Positions 1 through 6,592 of a stretch of DNA of 8,246 bases are shown one piece after another (positions within the stretch are counted from its first letter, which is position 1; each line of letters starts with the position of its first letter). The notes beneath the pieces are model-generated. The model saw only the letters and a list, made by a program, of their open reading frames with translations, was not told the origin of the DNA and ran no database searches. The position numbers and the translations under genes are program-made. Location of the stretch: NCBI GenBank assembly GCA_020631315.1, contig JAHDHM010000145.1, positions 1-8,246 of the forward strand, read 5' to 3'. The stretch comes from Acidimicrobiales bacterium. Its GTDB lineage: Bacteria > Actinomycetota > Acidimicrobiia > Acidimicrobiales > Poriferisodaliceae.

Positions 1-672
1 CAACTCCTCGAAGGCCGCGTTCGTGAGGGAGTCAGCGGCGAGTGCACCGATGCGCTCGTAGGGCTCCCAGCTCGTGCCGAGCACGGCGAGGCCGGGAAGC
101 AGGCACCCGACCAGGATGAACGACGACCAGCGAAGTCCCCAGCGCTGGTAGCTGCTGTTCACGCCGGCCTCGTGGAGCCATCCGAGGGCGTAGAGCACGG
201 CGAGGATCACCAGCACCGCGCCGAGCTGGCCGATCGCGCTGTTCCAGAGCTCGGCGTGGTCCCGGTCGACGGTGCCGTCTGCGGTGTCGCGAGCGATGCC
301 GACGAGGGCCATCAGCAGGGCACCCAGCACGACGGAGCCGGCCATCCAGGCCCACTGGAGCGGTGTGATCTCGAGCAGCGAGTCCTTCGCCTCCTGCAGT
401 GCACCCGCGACCCTCCCGGCCGGGGGTTCGCTCACCGGCCCAGTCGGATTGGGGTCAGCTGCATCGGAGGCTGTTGCAGCGGCCTCGCCGCCGTCGTCTG
501 CGGCGTCGGGCTCGTCATCCGACGGGTTCAGATCGGCGGGCGCGTCGGTGACATCGGCGACAGTGCTGTCGCCGTGCCCGGACTCGTCGTCGGTGTCGTC
601 GCCCTGATCGGACCCGTCGTCACCACGGAGTCCGGCGATCCAAGATCGTCCCACCGCAAGATCATGGCGCAT
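1..672 (-). CDS. Unrecognised multi-helix membrane protein, 3' end beyond window
   Basis: The frame is open from an ATG at 672 to the window edge, giving 224 residues without a stop. I do not recognise a family. Residues about 12-75 are an acidic, Asp/Gly/Ala/Pro-rich low-complexity stretch, probably disordered. Hydrophobic helices follow at about 106-127 (around WMAGSVVLGALLMALVG), 147-166 (GAVLVILAVLYALGW) and 184-200 (FILVGCLLPGLAVLG). Third codon positions are strongly G/C in the helical part, which supports this frame over the overlapping plus-strand ORFs. The start is uncertain: ATG at 672 has only a weak AGG upstream, and an in-frame GTG at 654 is an alternative. It diverges from the DUF5655-like gene, leaving only about 40-60 bases for two promoters. 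The acidic tail is probably on one side of the membrane as a spacer, but no function can be assigned. Confidence 0.62.
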   Translation of the reverse strand, partial: MRHDLAVGRSWIAGLRGDDGSDQGDDTDDESGHGDSTVADVTDAPADLNPSDDEPDAADDGGEAAATASDAADPNPTGPVSEPPAGRVAGALQEAKDSLLEITPLQWAWMAGSVVLGALLMALVGIARDTADGTVDRDHAELWNSAIGQLGAVLVILAVLYALGWLHEAGVNSSYQRWGLRWSSFILVGCLLPGLAVLGTSWEPYERIGALAADSLTNAAFEEL

Positions 673-714
673 GGACGGCCTGCGCACGTGGCGCGTCCGT
701 GGCAGGCTCCTCCC

Positions 715-1128
715 GTGGCGTGGAACTGCCAGGAGTGTGGTCGTCGATTCGCCCGTGTCGGGCAGGGTCACGAGTGCGCTCCGGCCATGGAGCTCGAGGA
801 GTACCTGGCCACGGGGCCGCCACACGAACGTCCGATCGTCGAGGCACTGATCGCACACTTCGAGTCGTTGGGCGAGGTCTGGGTCGAGCCGCTTGCCGTC
901 GGTGTGTTCTTCAAGCGGGCCCGGCGGTTCTGCGATGTTCGTCCGATGACGAAGTGGATGGCGGTGAGCTTCGGTCTCCCGCACGCCGAGACACACCGCA
1001 CGATCCGCCGTGCCGTCCGGGAGTACCACGGCACGTTCCATCACACCGCGAACGTGGCGTCGGTCGACGATCTCGACGACGACCTGCTCGACCTGCTCAC
1101 ACAGGCGTGGTTCGCCGCGCCGGAGTAG
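715..1128 (+). CDS. Zinc-ribbon plus DUF5655-like domain protein
   Basis: This is a small soluble protein of 137 residues with the GTG start at 715. The N-terminus has Cys5-x2-Cys8, then His19-x-Cys21, in the context CQECGRRFARVGQGHEC, which looks like a single zinc ribbon. Residues about 30-135 resemble DUF5655: a helical start (ERPIVEALIAHFESLG), a central strand pair around VGVFFKRARRFCDVRP and WMAVSFGLP, and an acidic C-terminal helix (DDLDDDLLDLL). The domain's role is not established; in other proteins it appears alone or attached to other modules, so no reaction is proposed. The start was chosen because the ribbon begins at once and GGCAGG lies 8 bases upstream. In-frame ATG 664 and GTG 688 are alternatives that would add up to 17 residues. 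It has its own transcription unit, diverging from the membrane protein to the left and separated from the next operon by 96 bases. Confidence 0.78.
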   Translation: MAWNCQECGRRFARVGQGHECAPAMELEEYLATGPPHERPIVEALIAHFESLGEVWVEPLAVGVFFKRARRFCDVRPMTKWMAVSFGLPHAETHRTIRRAVREYHGTFHHTANVASVDDLDDDLLDLLTQAWFAAPE

Positions 1129-1142
1129 TCGGCTGCCGAGCG

Positions 1143-1183
1143 GTCGGCGACTGCGGCATCGAGTCGTCGGCGACTGCGGAATC
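1143..1183 (+). repeat. Two 18-base direct repeats, 23-base period, upstream of the groES-like gene
   Basis: GTCGGCGACTGCGGCATC at 1143-1160 is repeated at 1166-1183 with one mismatch (C to A). The period of 23 bases is close to two helical turns. The copies lie 28-68 bases upstream of the proposed -10 box at 1211, where an activator or repressor could bind. No CIRCE-type inverted repeat, the usual HrcA site before groES genes, is visible in this gap. The repeat could also be a chance duplication in GC-rich DNA. Confidence 0.5.
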
Positions 1184-1210
1184 CAGGCGAGGGCGGGCTG
1201 ACGCCGACGG

Positions 1211-1225
1211 TAGATTGGGCTGCTG
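1211..1225 (+). promoter_or_regulatory. Leaderless-type promoter of the groES-trpEG-ygfZ operon
   Basis: TAGATT at 1211-1216 fits the actinobacterial -10 consensus TAnnnT. The GTG start codon begins at 1225, 9 bases past the box. Transcription would start at or within about 3 bases of the GTG, leaving no room for a ribosome binding site, and none is seen. No clear -35 element is present. The promoter would drive trpEG, so there is no space for a tryptophan attenuator or T-box leader in front of the operon. Confidence 0.55.
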
Positions 1226-1695
1226 TGTCCGACACCACCGCCACCACCGATGCCGCGCCGGTCGACGAGAGCGACGAGGTCAGCGAGCCCGCCGTCGAGG
1301 TCGCCACGAACCCTGAGCAGCAGCCGAACCCTGAGCAGCAGCCGAGCCCTGAGAAGCGGACGAGCCCAGTGTCGACTGCTGAGAAGCTGCCGATCAAGAT
1401 GCTCGGCGACCGCCTCCTGGTCGCGCTGCCCGCCGACGCCGGGGAGCGTCTCTCCAGTGGCGGCATCCTGATCCCGGCCACCGCACAGATCAGCAAGCGG
1501 CTGGTGTGGGGCAAGGTCATCGGTGCCGGCCCGAACGTACGTGGCGCCAAGGTCGACGACCAGGTGCTCTTCAGCCCGGAAGACCGCTATGAGGTCGAGG
1601 TCCAGGGCGACGACTACATCATCCTGCGAGAGCGCGATCTGCACGCGATCGCCGCACCGCGGGTCGAGGCCAGCTCGACCGGCCTCTATCTCTGA
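1225..1695 (+). CDS. GroES-like co-chaperonin with N-terminal extension and shortened roof region
   Basis: The protein has 156 residues, against about 95-100 for ordinary GroES. Residues 1-55 are an extra acidic, Thr/Pro/Glu/Gln-rich tail, probably disordered, containing three six-residue repeats (NPEQQP, NPEQQP, SPEKRT at 29-46). Residues 57-146 match the Cpn10 fold: LGDRLLV at 60-66, a mobile-loop region with GGILIP at 79-84 (the hydrophobic stretch that docks on GroEL), then a strand GKVIGAGP, VDDQVLFS, and the C-terminal block YEVEVQGDDYIILRERDLHAIA (122-143, in two parts). Between GAGP (100-103) and VDDQV (110-114) about 8-10 residues of the usual roof loop are absent, judged against remembered GroES sequences. 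No groEL is adjacent. It is first in an operon with trpEG 7 bases downstream. It may cap a GroEL paralogue encoded elsewhere or have left that role; the fold call is firm and the function is not. The GTG start is supported by the -10 box just upstream. Confidence 0.85.
   Translation: MSDTTATTDAAPVDESDEVSEPAVEVATNPEQQPNPEQQPSPEKRTSPVSTAEKLPIKMLGDRLLVALPADAGERLSSGGILIPATAQISKRLVWGKVIGAGPNVRGAKVDDQVLFSPEDRYEVEVQGDDYIILRERDLHAIAAPRVEASSTGLYL
1309..1362 (+). repeat. Three tandem 18-base units inside the groES-like gene
   Basis: Units at 1309-1326 and 1327-1344 are identical (AACCCTGAGCAGCAGCCG). The third, 1345-1362, is a diverged copy. They encode NPEQQP, NPEQQP and SPEKRT in the disordered N-terminal tail. 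Two perfectly identical units suggest recent slippage, so copy number may differ between strains. Confidence 0.85.
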
Positions 1696-1702
1696 GGACG
1701 TC

Positions 1703-3874
1703 ATGGACCACTCCGCTGACGGGCCGATCGGCTCGACCGACCAGTTCACGACGAACGGCGGTGTCGACGTCGTCGCCGTCACCCGCGATCTCGACGTCTC
1801 CGCCGAGCTCGAGGCCCTCGTCGACCGGCTCGATCGGGAGCGCGGTGTCCTGCTCTCGTCGAGTTATGAGTATCCGGGCCGCTACACCCGGTGGGACATG
1901 GGCTTCGCCCAGCCGCCGCTCGTCGTCACCGCGGTCGGACACGACGTCACGATCGAGGCGCTCAACGAGCGGGGGACGGTGCTGTTGTCGGCGATCGCTC
2001 GCCACATGGACACCGTCGCCGGTGTGGCCGAGGTCGTCGCCGACGGCTCGGTGGTCACCTGCCGCGTCGCCCGCACGAGCGAGCGTGTCGACGAGGCCGA
2101 CCGGAGTCGCCAGCCGTCGTCGTTCTCCGTCGTCCGTGGTCTCGTCGACCTGTTCGGCACCGACCGGCCGCACCTCGGCCTGTACGGCGCCTTCGGTTAC
2201 GACCTCGCGTTCCAGTTCGAGCCCATCGACCTGGTGTTGCCCCGACCCGAGGGCCAACGCGACCTGGTGCTCTATCTGCCCGACGAGCTGTTCGTCGTCG
2301 ATCATCAGCACGGCATCGCCCAGCACATCACCTACGAGTTCGCCGTCGACGGTGCGTCGACCGCAGGTCTCGAACGCACGGGTGCACTGGTGCCCTACGA
2401 GCCCGACGTCGAGCTCGAGGCCTACCGGGATCACGAGGAGGGCGGCTACGCGCAAGGCGTCAAGGAGGCCCGCGAGTACTTCGCCCGTGGCGACCTGTTC
2501 GAGGTGGTCACCAGCCAGACCTTCGTCGAGCCGTGCCCCGAGCCGCCGAGCGAGCTGTTCCGCAAGCTGAAGGAACAGAACCCGTCGCCCTACGGCGTCC
2601 TCATCAACCTCGGCCACGACGAGTGGCTCGTCGGTGCCTCGCCCGAGATGTACGTCAGGGTCGAAGGCGACCGCGTCGAGACCTGCCCGATCTCGGGCAC
2701 CATCGCCCGCGGTCGGGACCCGATCGACGACGCGACCCAGATCCTGGCGCTGCTCAACAGCGAGAAGGACGAGTCGGAGCTCACCATGTGCACCGACGTC
2801 GACCGCAACGACAAGAGTCGCATCTGCGTGCCCGGTTCGGTGCAGGTCATCGGTCGCCGCCAGATCGAGCTGTACTCGCGGCTGATCCACACCGTCGACC
2901 ACGTCGAGGGTCGGCTGCGGCCCGAGTACGACGCCCTCGATGCGTTCCTGACGCACACCTGGGCGGTCACCGTCACCGGTGCGCCGAAGACGAAGGCGAT
3001 GATCTTCCTGGAGCAGCACGAGCGCACCGCCCGTGCCTGGTACGGCGGCGCGGTCGGCAAGGTCGGGTTCGACGGTTCGCTCAACACAGGGCTGACGCTG
3101 CGCACGATCCGCATGCTCGACGGCCACGCCGAGGTGCGCGTCGGCGCCACCTTGTTGTGGGACTCCGATCCGGAGGCAGAGGAAGCCGAGACCGAGCTCA
3201 AGGCCGCGGCCTTCCTCGACGCCATCCGCAAGCCGCGCGCCGTCGCTGCGGCACCGTCGGTGTGGACCGGGGGAGAGGGCGTGCGGATCCTGCTCGTCGA
3301 CCATCTCGACTCGTTCGTCCACACGCTCGCGAACTACCTGCGCCAGACCGGTGCCACGGTCACCACCCGGCGGGCGGGCTTCGACCTCGCCGAGGTCTCG
3401 GCCGACGAGTTCGACCTCGTGGTGCTCAGCCCCGGCCCCGGTCGGCCCGACGACTTCGGTGTCGCCGAGACCGTCGGCGCCGCCGTCGATGCCGGACTGC
3501 CGGTCTTCGGTGTGTGCCTGGGCCTGCAGGGCATCGTCGAACACGCCGGCGGTACCCTCGATCAGCTCGACACGCCCATGCACGGCAAGCCGTCCGAGGT
3601 CGACCTCGTCGACGGTGGTGGTGTGCTCGACGGCCTCGACACCCGGTTCAAGGTCGGTCGGTATCACTCCCTGTTCGCCGATCGGGCCACGCTGCCCGAG
3701 TCGATCAAGGTGACCGCCCAGACCGACGACGGCGTCATCATGGCCGTCGAACGCACCGACCTGCCGATCGCCGCCGTCCAGTTCCACCCGGAGTCGATCA
3801 TGTCGATGGACGACGAGGTGGGCATCCGTCTCGTGGACCAGGTGGTCCGCCGTCTCGTGGAGGCCAGCCGATGA
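1703..3874 (+). CDS. trpEG: Fused anthranilate synthase, TrpE aminating domain plus TrpG glutaminase
   Basis: This 723-residue cytosolic enzyme makes anthranilate, pyruvate and glutamate from chorismate and glutamine, the first committed step of tryptophan synthesis. The N-terminal part (about 1-510) is the TrpE domain. It carries LLSSSYEYPGRYTRWD (50-65), which includes the region where TrpE enzymes bind feedback tryptophan, CPISGT (328-333), the DVDRNDKSR block, and TGAPKTKAM (425-433) of the chorismate-binding site. The glutaminase domain starts at about 527 (VRILLVDHLDSFVHTL). It has the oxyanion and nucleophile motifs SPGPGRP and GVCLGLQ with Cys605, plus His695 and Glu697 in FHPES, so the triad is complete. 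Length and order match the single-chain TrpEG type known from Rhizobium and Azospirillum. PhzE has a similar layout, but the trpC gene downstream and the intact N-terminal motif favour tryptophan synthesis. The ATG at 1703 has GAGG 5 bases upstream. The stop overlaps the ygfZ start (ATGA), implying translational coupling. Confidence 0.95.
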   Translation: MDHSADGPIGSTDQFTTNGGVDVVAVTRDLDVSAELEALVDRLDRERGVLLSSSYEYPGRYTRWDMGFAQPPLVVTAVGHDVTIEALNERGTVLLSAIARHMDTVAGVAEVVADGSVVTCRVARTSERVDEADRSRQPSSFSVVRGLVDLFGTDRPHLGLYGAFGYDLAFQFEPIDLVLPRPEGQRDLVLYLPDELFVVDHQHGIAQHITYEFAVDGASTAGLERTGALVPYEPDVELEAYRDHEEGGYAQGVKEAREYFARGDLFEVVTSQTFVEPCPEPPSELFRKLKEQNPSPYGVLINLGHDEWLVGASPEMYVRVEGDRVETCPISGTIARGRDPIDDATQILALLNSEKDESELTMCTDVDRNDKSRICVPGSVQVIGRRQIELYSRLIHTVDHVEGRLRPEYDALDAFLTHTWAVTVTGAPKTKAMIFLEQHERTARAWYGGAVGKVGFDGSLNTGLTLRTIRMLDGHAEVRVGATLLWDSDPEAEEAETELKAAAFLDAIRKPRAVAAAPSVWTGGEGVRILLVDHLDSFVHTLANYLRQTGATVTTRRAGFDLAEVSADEFDLVVLSPGPGRPDDFGVAETVGAAVDAGLPVFGVCLGLQGIVEHAGGTLDQLDTPMHGKPSEVDLVDGGGVLDGLDTRFKVGRYHSLFADRATLPESIKVTAQTDDGVIMAVERTDLPIAAVQFHPESIMSMDDEVGIRLVDQVVRRLVEASR

Positions 3875-4695
3875 CCGTGTCCGTCGCCCATGTCGATCGC
3901 GACTACGTGATGGTGACCGGCCCCGAAGCCCTCGGCTACCTGCATTCGCAGGTGTCGCAGAAGCTCGATGATCTCGCCGTCGGCGAGTCGCGCTGGTCGT
4001 TCGTCCTGCAACCGCAGGGCAAGTCCGACGGGTTCTTCCGTGTCACCCGTCTGGGCGACGAGGAGCTGCTCCTCGACTGTGACCCGGGAGCCGGCGAGCA
4101 GGTCTCGGACTCGATCGCCCGGTTCAAGTTGCGGACCAAGGCCGAGTTCGTGCCATCGACCGGGACGATGATCGAGGTCCGTGGCGAGGGTGCCGCCGAC
4201 GCTGCCACAGCCGCCGAACTCGACGCTGCTGCGGTCGTCGCCGCGCCGTGGAGCGGCGCCGGCGAAGCCGTCGACGTGCTCCTCCCGGGCGACGCCGCAC
4301 AGCTGCCGGCCACCGTCGATGCCGACGCGGCAGCCGAACTCCGGCTGCGCCACGGCATGCCGTCTGCGGCCGTCGATGTGGCCGAGGCCATCCCGAACGA
4401 GACGGGGCTGATCGCCCTCACGGTGTCGTTCGACAAGGGCTGCTACCGCGGCCAGGAACTCGTCGAGCGCATCCATGCCCGCGGCGGCAACCGTCAGGAA
4501 CTGCAACGCATCACCGCCGGCGACGGCGTGACCCTCGCCGCCGCATCGACCATCAGCGACGGTGACCGTGAGGTCGGCCGGATCACCTCGGCCGCCGGGT
4601 CGGTGGCGTTCGGTTACGTTCGCGGGGATGTCGAACCGGATGCGCAGCTGAGCGTCGACGGCGTCGCCGTCAACGCCGCACCGCTGTTCAACTGA
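3871..4695 (+). CDS. ygfZ: YgfZ/GcvT-like folate-binding protein
   Basis: The protein has 274 residues and belongs to the tetrahydrofolate-binding YgfZ family (COG0354), known in other bacteria to help repair or maintain iron-sulphur enzymes. The family signature K-G-C-Y-x-G-Q-E is present at 189-196 (KGCYRGQE) with the conserved Cys191, followed by RIHARGG. The start of the protein (YVMVTGPEALGYLHSQVSQ) and the block FVLQPQGKSDGFFRVTR match the N-terminal part of the GcvT-like fold. The middle (about 110-165) is Ala-rich and poorly conserved. It is a little shorter than the roughly 325 residues of E. coli YgfZ and closer to actinobacterial forms. The ATG overlaps the trpEG stop by four bases, so it is co-translated as the last gene of the operon. 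No direct link between YgfZ and anthranilate synthase is known to me, so shared supply or simple gene packing are both possible. Confidence 0.92.
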   Translation: MTVSVAHVDRDYVMVTGPEALGYLHSQVSQKLDDLAVGESRWSFVLQPQGKSDGFFRVTRLGDEELLLDCDPGAGEQVSDSIARFKLRTKAEFVPSTGTMIEVRGEGAADAATAAELDAAAVVAAPWSGAGEAVDVLLPGDAAQLPATVDADAAAELRLRHGMPSAAVDVAEAIPNETGLIALTVSFDKGCYRGQELVERIHARGGNRQELQRITAGDGVTLAAASTISDGDREVGRITSAAGSVAFGYVRGDVEPDAQLSVDGVAVNAAPLFN

Positions 4696-4698
4696 CGC

Positions 4699-4725
4699 AG
4701 CCGCGCCGCTCGGCTCAGTCGAGCC
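4699..4725. terminator. Possible bidirectional hairpin between convergent operons
   Basis: Two competing short stems occupy the 19-base gap and the end of the minus-strand gene: AGCCG (4699-4703) with CGGCT (4711-4715), and GGCTC (4712-4716) with GAGCC (4721-4725). There is no T-run on either side, so a classic intrinsic terminator is not supported. It is listed because it sits exactly where both operons end. Confidence 0.25.
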
Positions 4726-5140
4726 TGGCGATGAGCTCCTCGCCGATGTCGCGCACGCGGTCGACCTCCTCGCCGACACCGCGGCGCAGGCGCCACAACA
4801 GCCGCAGCGCCGACACCGGCCCGGTCGGCAGATCGAGCTCGTCGACCGCCTGATCCACCGCGTCGCCGGCCCCGCTCAGGTCGCGCTGGTCCGCGCTGAC
4901 GACCCGCCGGACCAACAGCAGCGCGAACGTACCGACCAGCCAGATGGTCACCGTCGCCAGTCCGGCGAGCACGAACCCGGCCACGGCCAGCCAGCGCCAT
5001 CCGCCGTCGAGGATCAGCACGAGCAGCAGCGTCACCACCGAGGTCGCGGCGCCGGCGATCACCAGCGGCTGTCGTGTGCTCGAGATCTTTCGTGCGAGCA
5101 CGCCCGCGAAGAGCGAGCGTCCGAGTTCGACGGCGTCCAT
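4715..5140 (-). CDS. Small two-helix membrane protein, third gene of the two-component operon
   Basis: The protein has 141 residues and no family I recognise. A short N-terminal cytosolic stretch (MDAVELGRSLFAGVLARKIS) is followed by a helix at about 25-46 (VIAGAATSVVTLLLVLIL) and a second, longer one at about 51-77 (WLAVAGFVLAGLATVTIWLV). A charged C-terminal tail (about 83-141) contains predicted helices rich in Asp, Glu, Leu and Arg (ADQRDLSGAGDAVDQAVDEL and EEVDRVRDIGEELIARLD). Both ends would lie in the cytosol, the tail probably coiled or oligomeric. The ATG at 5140 is 10 bases beyond the histidine kinase stop, with no clear Shine-Dalgarno, so coupling or a separate start is likely. It may act as an accessory to the kinase, but this rests only on position. 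Confidence 0.78.
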   Translation of the reverse strand: MDAVELGRSLFAGVLARKISSTRQPLVIAGAATSVVTLLLVLILDGGWRWLAVAGFVLAGLATVTIWLVGTFALLLVRRVVSADQRDLSGAGDAVDQAVDELDLPTGPVSALRLLWRLRRGVGEEVDRVRDIGEELIARLD

Positions 5141-5150
5141 GCGCCGCTGT

Positions 5151-6572
5151 CTAGCCGATCCGGGGGAACCGGACCGCGAGACAGGCGCCACCGAGTTCGC
5201 TGCGGCGAGCGATGGCGGTGCCGTCCATCGATGCGGCGAGCTCGGCGACGATGGCGAGGCCGAGCCCGGAACCCACCTCCTGGCGCACGGGGTGGCGCTT
5301 CGCCACGTAGAGGCGTTCGAACACGTGGGGAAGGTCGTCGTCGTCGATCCCAGGGCCGTCGTCGTGGACGGACAGCTCGATGCCACCCTCGGACGGTCGC
5401 ACTGCGACCCGGATCTGCCCGGCGGCGAACTTCGTGGCGTTCTCGATGAGGTTGGCGAGGATCTGGGCGGTGCGATCTGGATCGACCGAGGCCACCATCG
5501 GCGCTCCCGGTTCGATCACCACGTCGAGGTCGATGTCGGCCGACGCTGCGGCCGGCGCGAACCCGCCGGCCGATCGCTGCACGAGCTGCCCGAGGTCGGT
5601 CGGTCGACGTTCCAAGGAGAACTGGCGGGCGTCGAGCCGGGCGAGTTCCAGCAGGTCCTTCACCAGGCGCTCGAGGCGGGCCGACTGAGCGACGATGATC
5701 TCGGCCGAGCGTGTGGCGACCTCGGGGTCGGCGGCGGCGGTGCCGTCGGACAGCGCCTCGGCGAAGCCCCGGATCGCCGTCAGCGGTGTCCGAAGATCGT
5801 GCGACACCGACATCAGGAACTGCTGCTCCAACCCCTGCTGCCGTTCGAGCGTCGCCGCCATGTCGTTCACCGAACTGGCCATGGCGACGAGCTCGGCAGG
5901 CCAGCCGGGATCGATCTCGACGCGGGCAGCCAGGTCGCCGCTGGCGATCTCGGCGGTTGCGGTCCTGACCGGTTCGATCGGCTCGGCGATGCGCCGGCCG
6001 AACCTCCATGCGGTCACGGCGGCGAGGCCGGCTGCGACGAGGCCGGACAGCAGGAACCAACGTGCGGCCGGTCCAAGGTCGGTCGTGGTGTCCTCGCCGA
6101 CGACGACCACCAACGTCGCGTTCTGCAGGAGCTCGACCGCCGTGATCCCGTAGGCGACGTCGTCACGCACGATGACGGTCGTGGGGCCGTCGGGGACCGC
6201 GGCGATCAGTTCCTCTGCCGTCAGTGGCACCCGGATCTCGTCGTCGTTCAGAGCTCCCTGGCGGGGATTGACGATGTAGGTGTCGACCTCGGCGCTGCCG
6301 AGGGCGGCCCGCAGCGCCGACATCGTCTGGCGGACGTTCTGCTGGCGGTCGGTCTCGTCGACGAGCGCTGCCCGGCGGAGTCCCTGTCGGATCTCGTCGG
6401 CGACGATCGGTGCCTGAGCCGAGACCGCGTCGACGGCACGGGACTCGGCGTTCCAGCGGGTGAGGACCACCGCGGTCGTAGTGGTGAGCACCAGCGTGCC
6501 GATCGCAGTGGCCACGATGGCCATGACGATGCGCCGGCGGATCGTCGTCGATGCAGACGAGGCTGAGGTCAT
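5151..6572 (-). CDS. Membrane sensor histidine kinase
   Basis: The kinase has 473 residues and is class I, of the type paired with OmpR-like regulators. A first transmembrane helix (about 15-38) is followed by an extracytoplasmic sensor region of roughly 130 residues (40-170) that I cannot assign, a second helix (172-191, FLLSGLVAAGLAAVTAW) and a HAMP linker (192-244). The H-box reads FLMSVSHDLRTPLTAIRG, with the phosphorylated His258. The ATPase part has the N-box NLIENATKF (Asn378), the G1 motif DDGPGID (Asp405) and the G2 motif GSGLGLAI (from Gly434), so all catalytic elements are intact. It should autophosphorylate and pass phosphate to the regulator just upstream. The ATG at 6572 lies 20 bases after the regulator's stop with no strong ribosome binding site. 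The frame is open further upstream, but the helix pattern places the start here. The signal is unknown. Confidence 0.94.
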   Translation of the reverse strand: MTSASSASTTIRRRIVMAIVATAIGTLVLTTTTAVVLTRWNAESRAVDAVSAQAPIVADEIRQGLRRAALVDETDRQQNVRQTMSALRAALGSAEVDTYIVNPRQGALNDDEIRVPLTAEELIAAVPDGPTTVIVRDDVAYGITAVELLQNATLVVVVGEDTTTDLGPAARWFLLSGLVAAGLAAVTAWRFGRRIAEPIEPVRTATAEIASGDLAARVEIDPGWPAELVAMASSVNDMAATLERQQGLEQQFLMSVSHDLRTPLTAIRGFAEALSDGTAAADPEVATRSAEIIVAQSARLERLVKDLLELARLDARQFSLERRPTDLGQLVQRSAGGFAPAAASADIDLDVVIEPGAPMVASVDPDRTAQILANLIENATKFAAGQIRVAVRPSEGGIELSVHDDGPGIDDDDLPHVFERLYVAKRHPVRQEVGSGLGLAIVAELAASMDGTAIARRSELGGACLAVRFPRIG

Positions 6573-6592
6573 GTCGTGCGTGTGCGGCGGGC

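Noticed and set aside
172..714. N-terminal extension of the DUF5655-like gene back to an ATG at 172
   Set aside because: It would overlap the minus-strand membrane gene for over 480 bases, and its residues are low-complexity Val/Gly/Ser with no match to the family, which begins near the zinc ribbon.
1129..1224. CIRCE element or tryptophan attenuator before the groES-trpEG operon
   Set aside because: No CIRCE-like inverted repeat and no short Trp-rich leader peptide are present. The -10 box lies too close to the start codon to leave a leader.
1619..3787. 722-residue open frame on the minus strand, antisense to trpEG
   Set aside because: It mirrors a strongly conserved gene in GC-rich DNA, where opposite frames often stay open. 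Its composition (Val, Gly, Asp, Glu, Leu) shows no domain or motif, and its codons are complementary to those of trpEG.
1891..3870. Long open extension of the ygfZ frame upstream, across trpEG
   Set aside because: The extension is Arg/Pro-rich with no recognisable motif and overlaps a firm gene; ygfZ homology begins at the ATG at 3871.
4944..6566. 540-residue plus-strand frame opposite the histidine kinase
   Set aside because: The kinase on the other strand has all catalytic motifs. The plus frame has none and is an antisense shadow.
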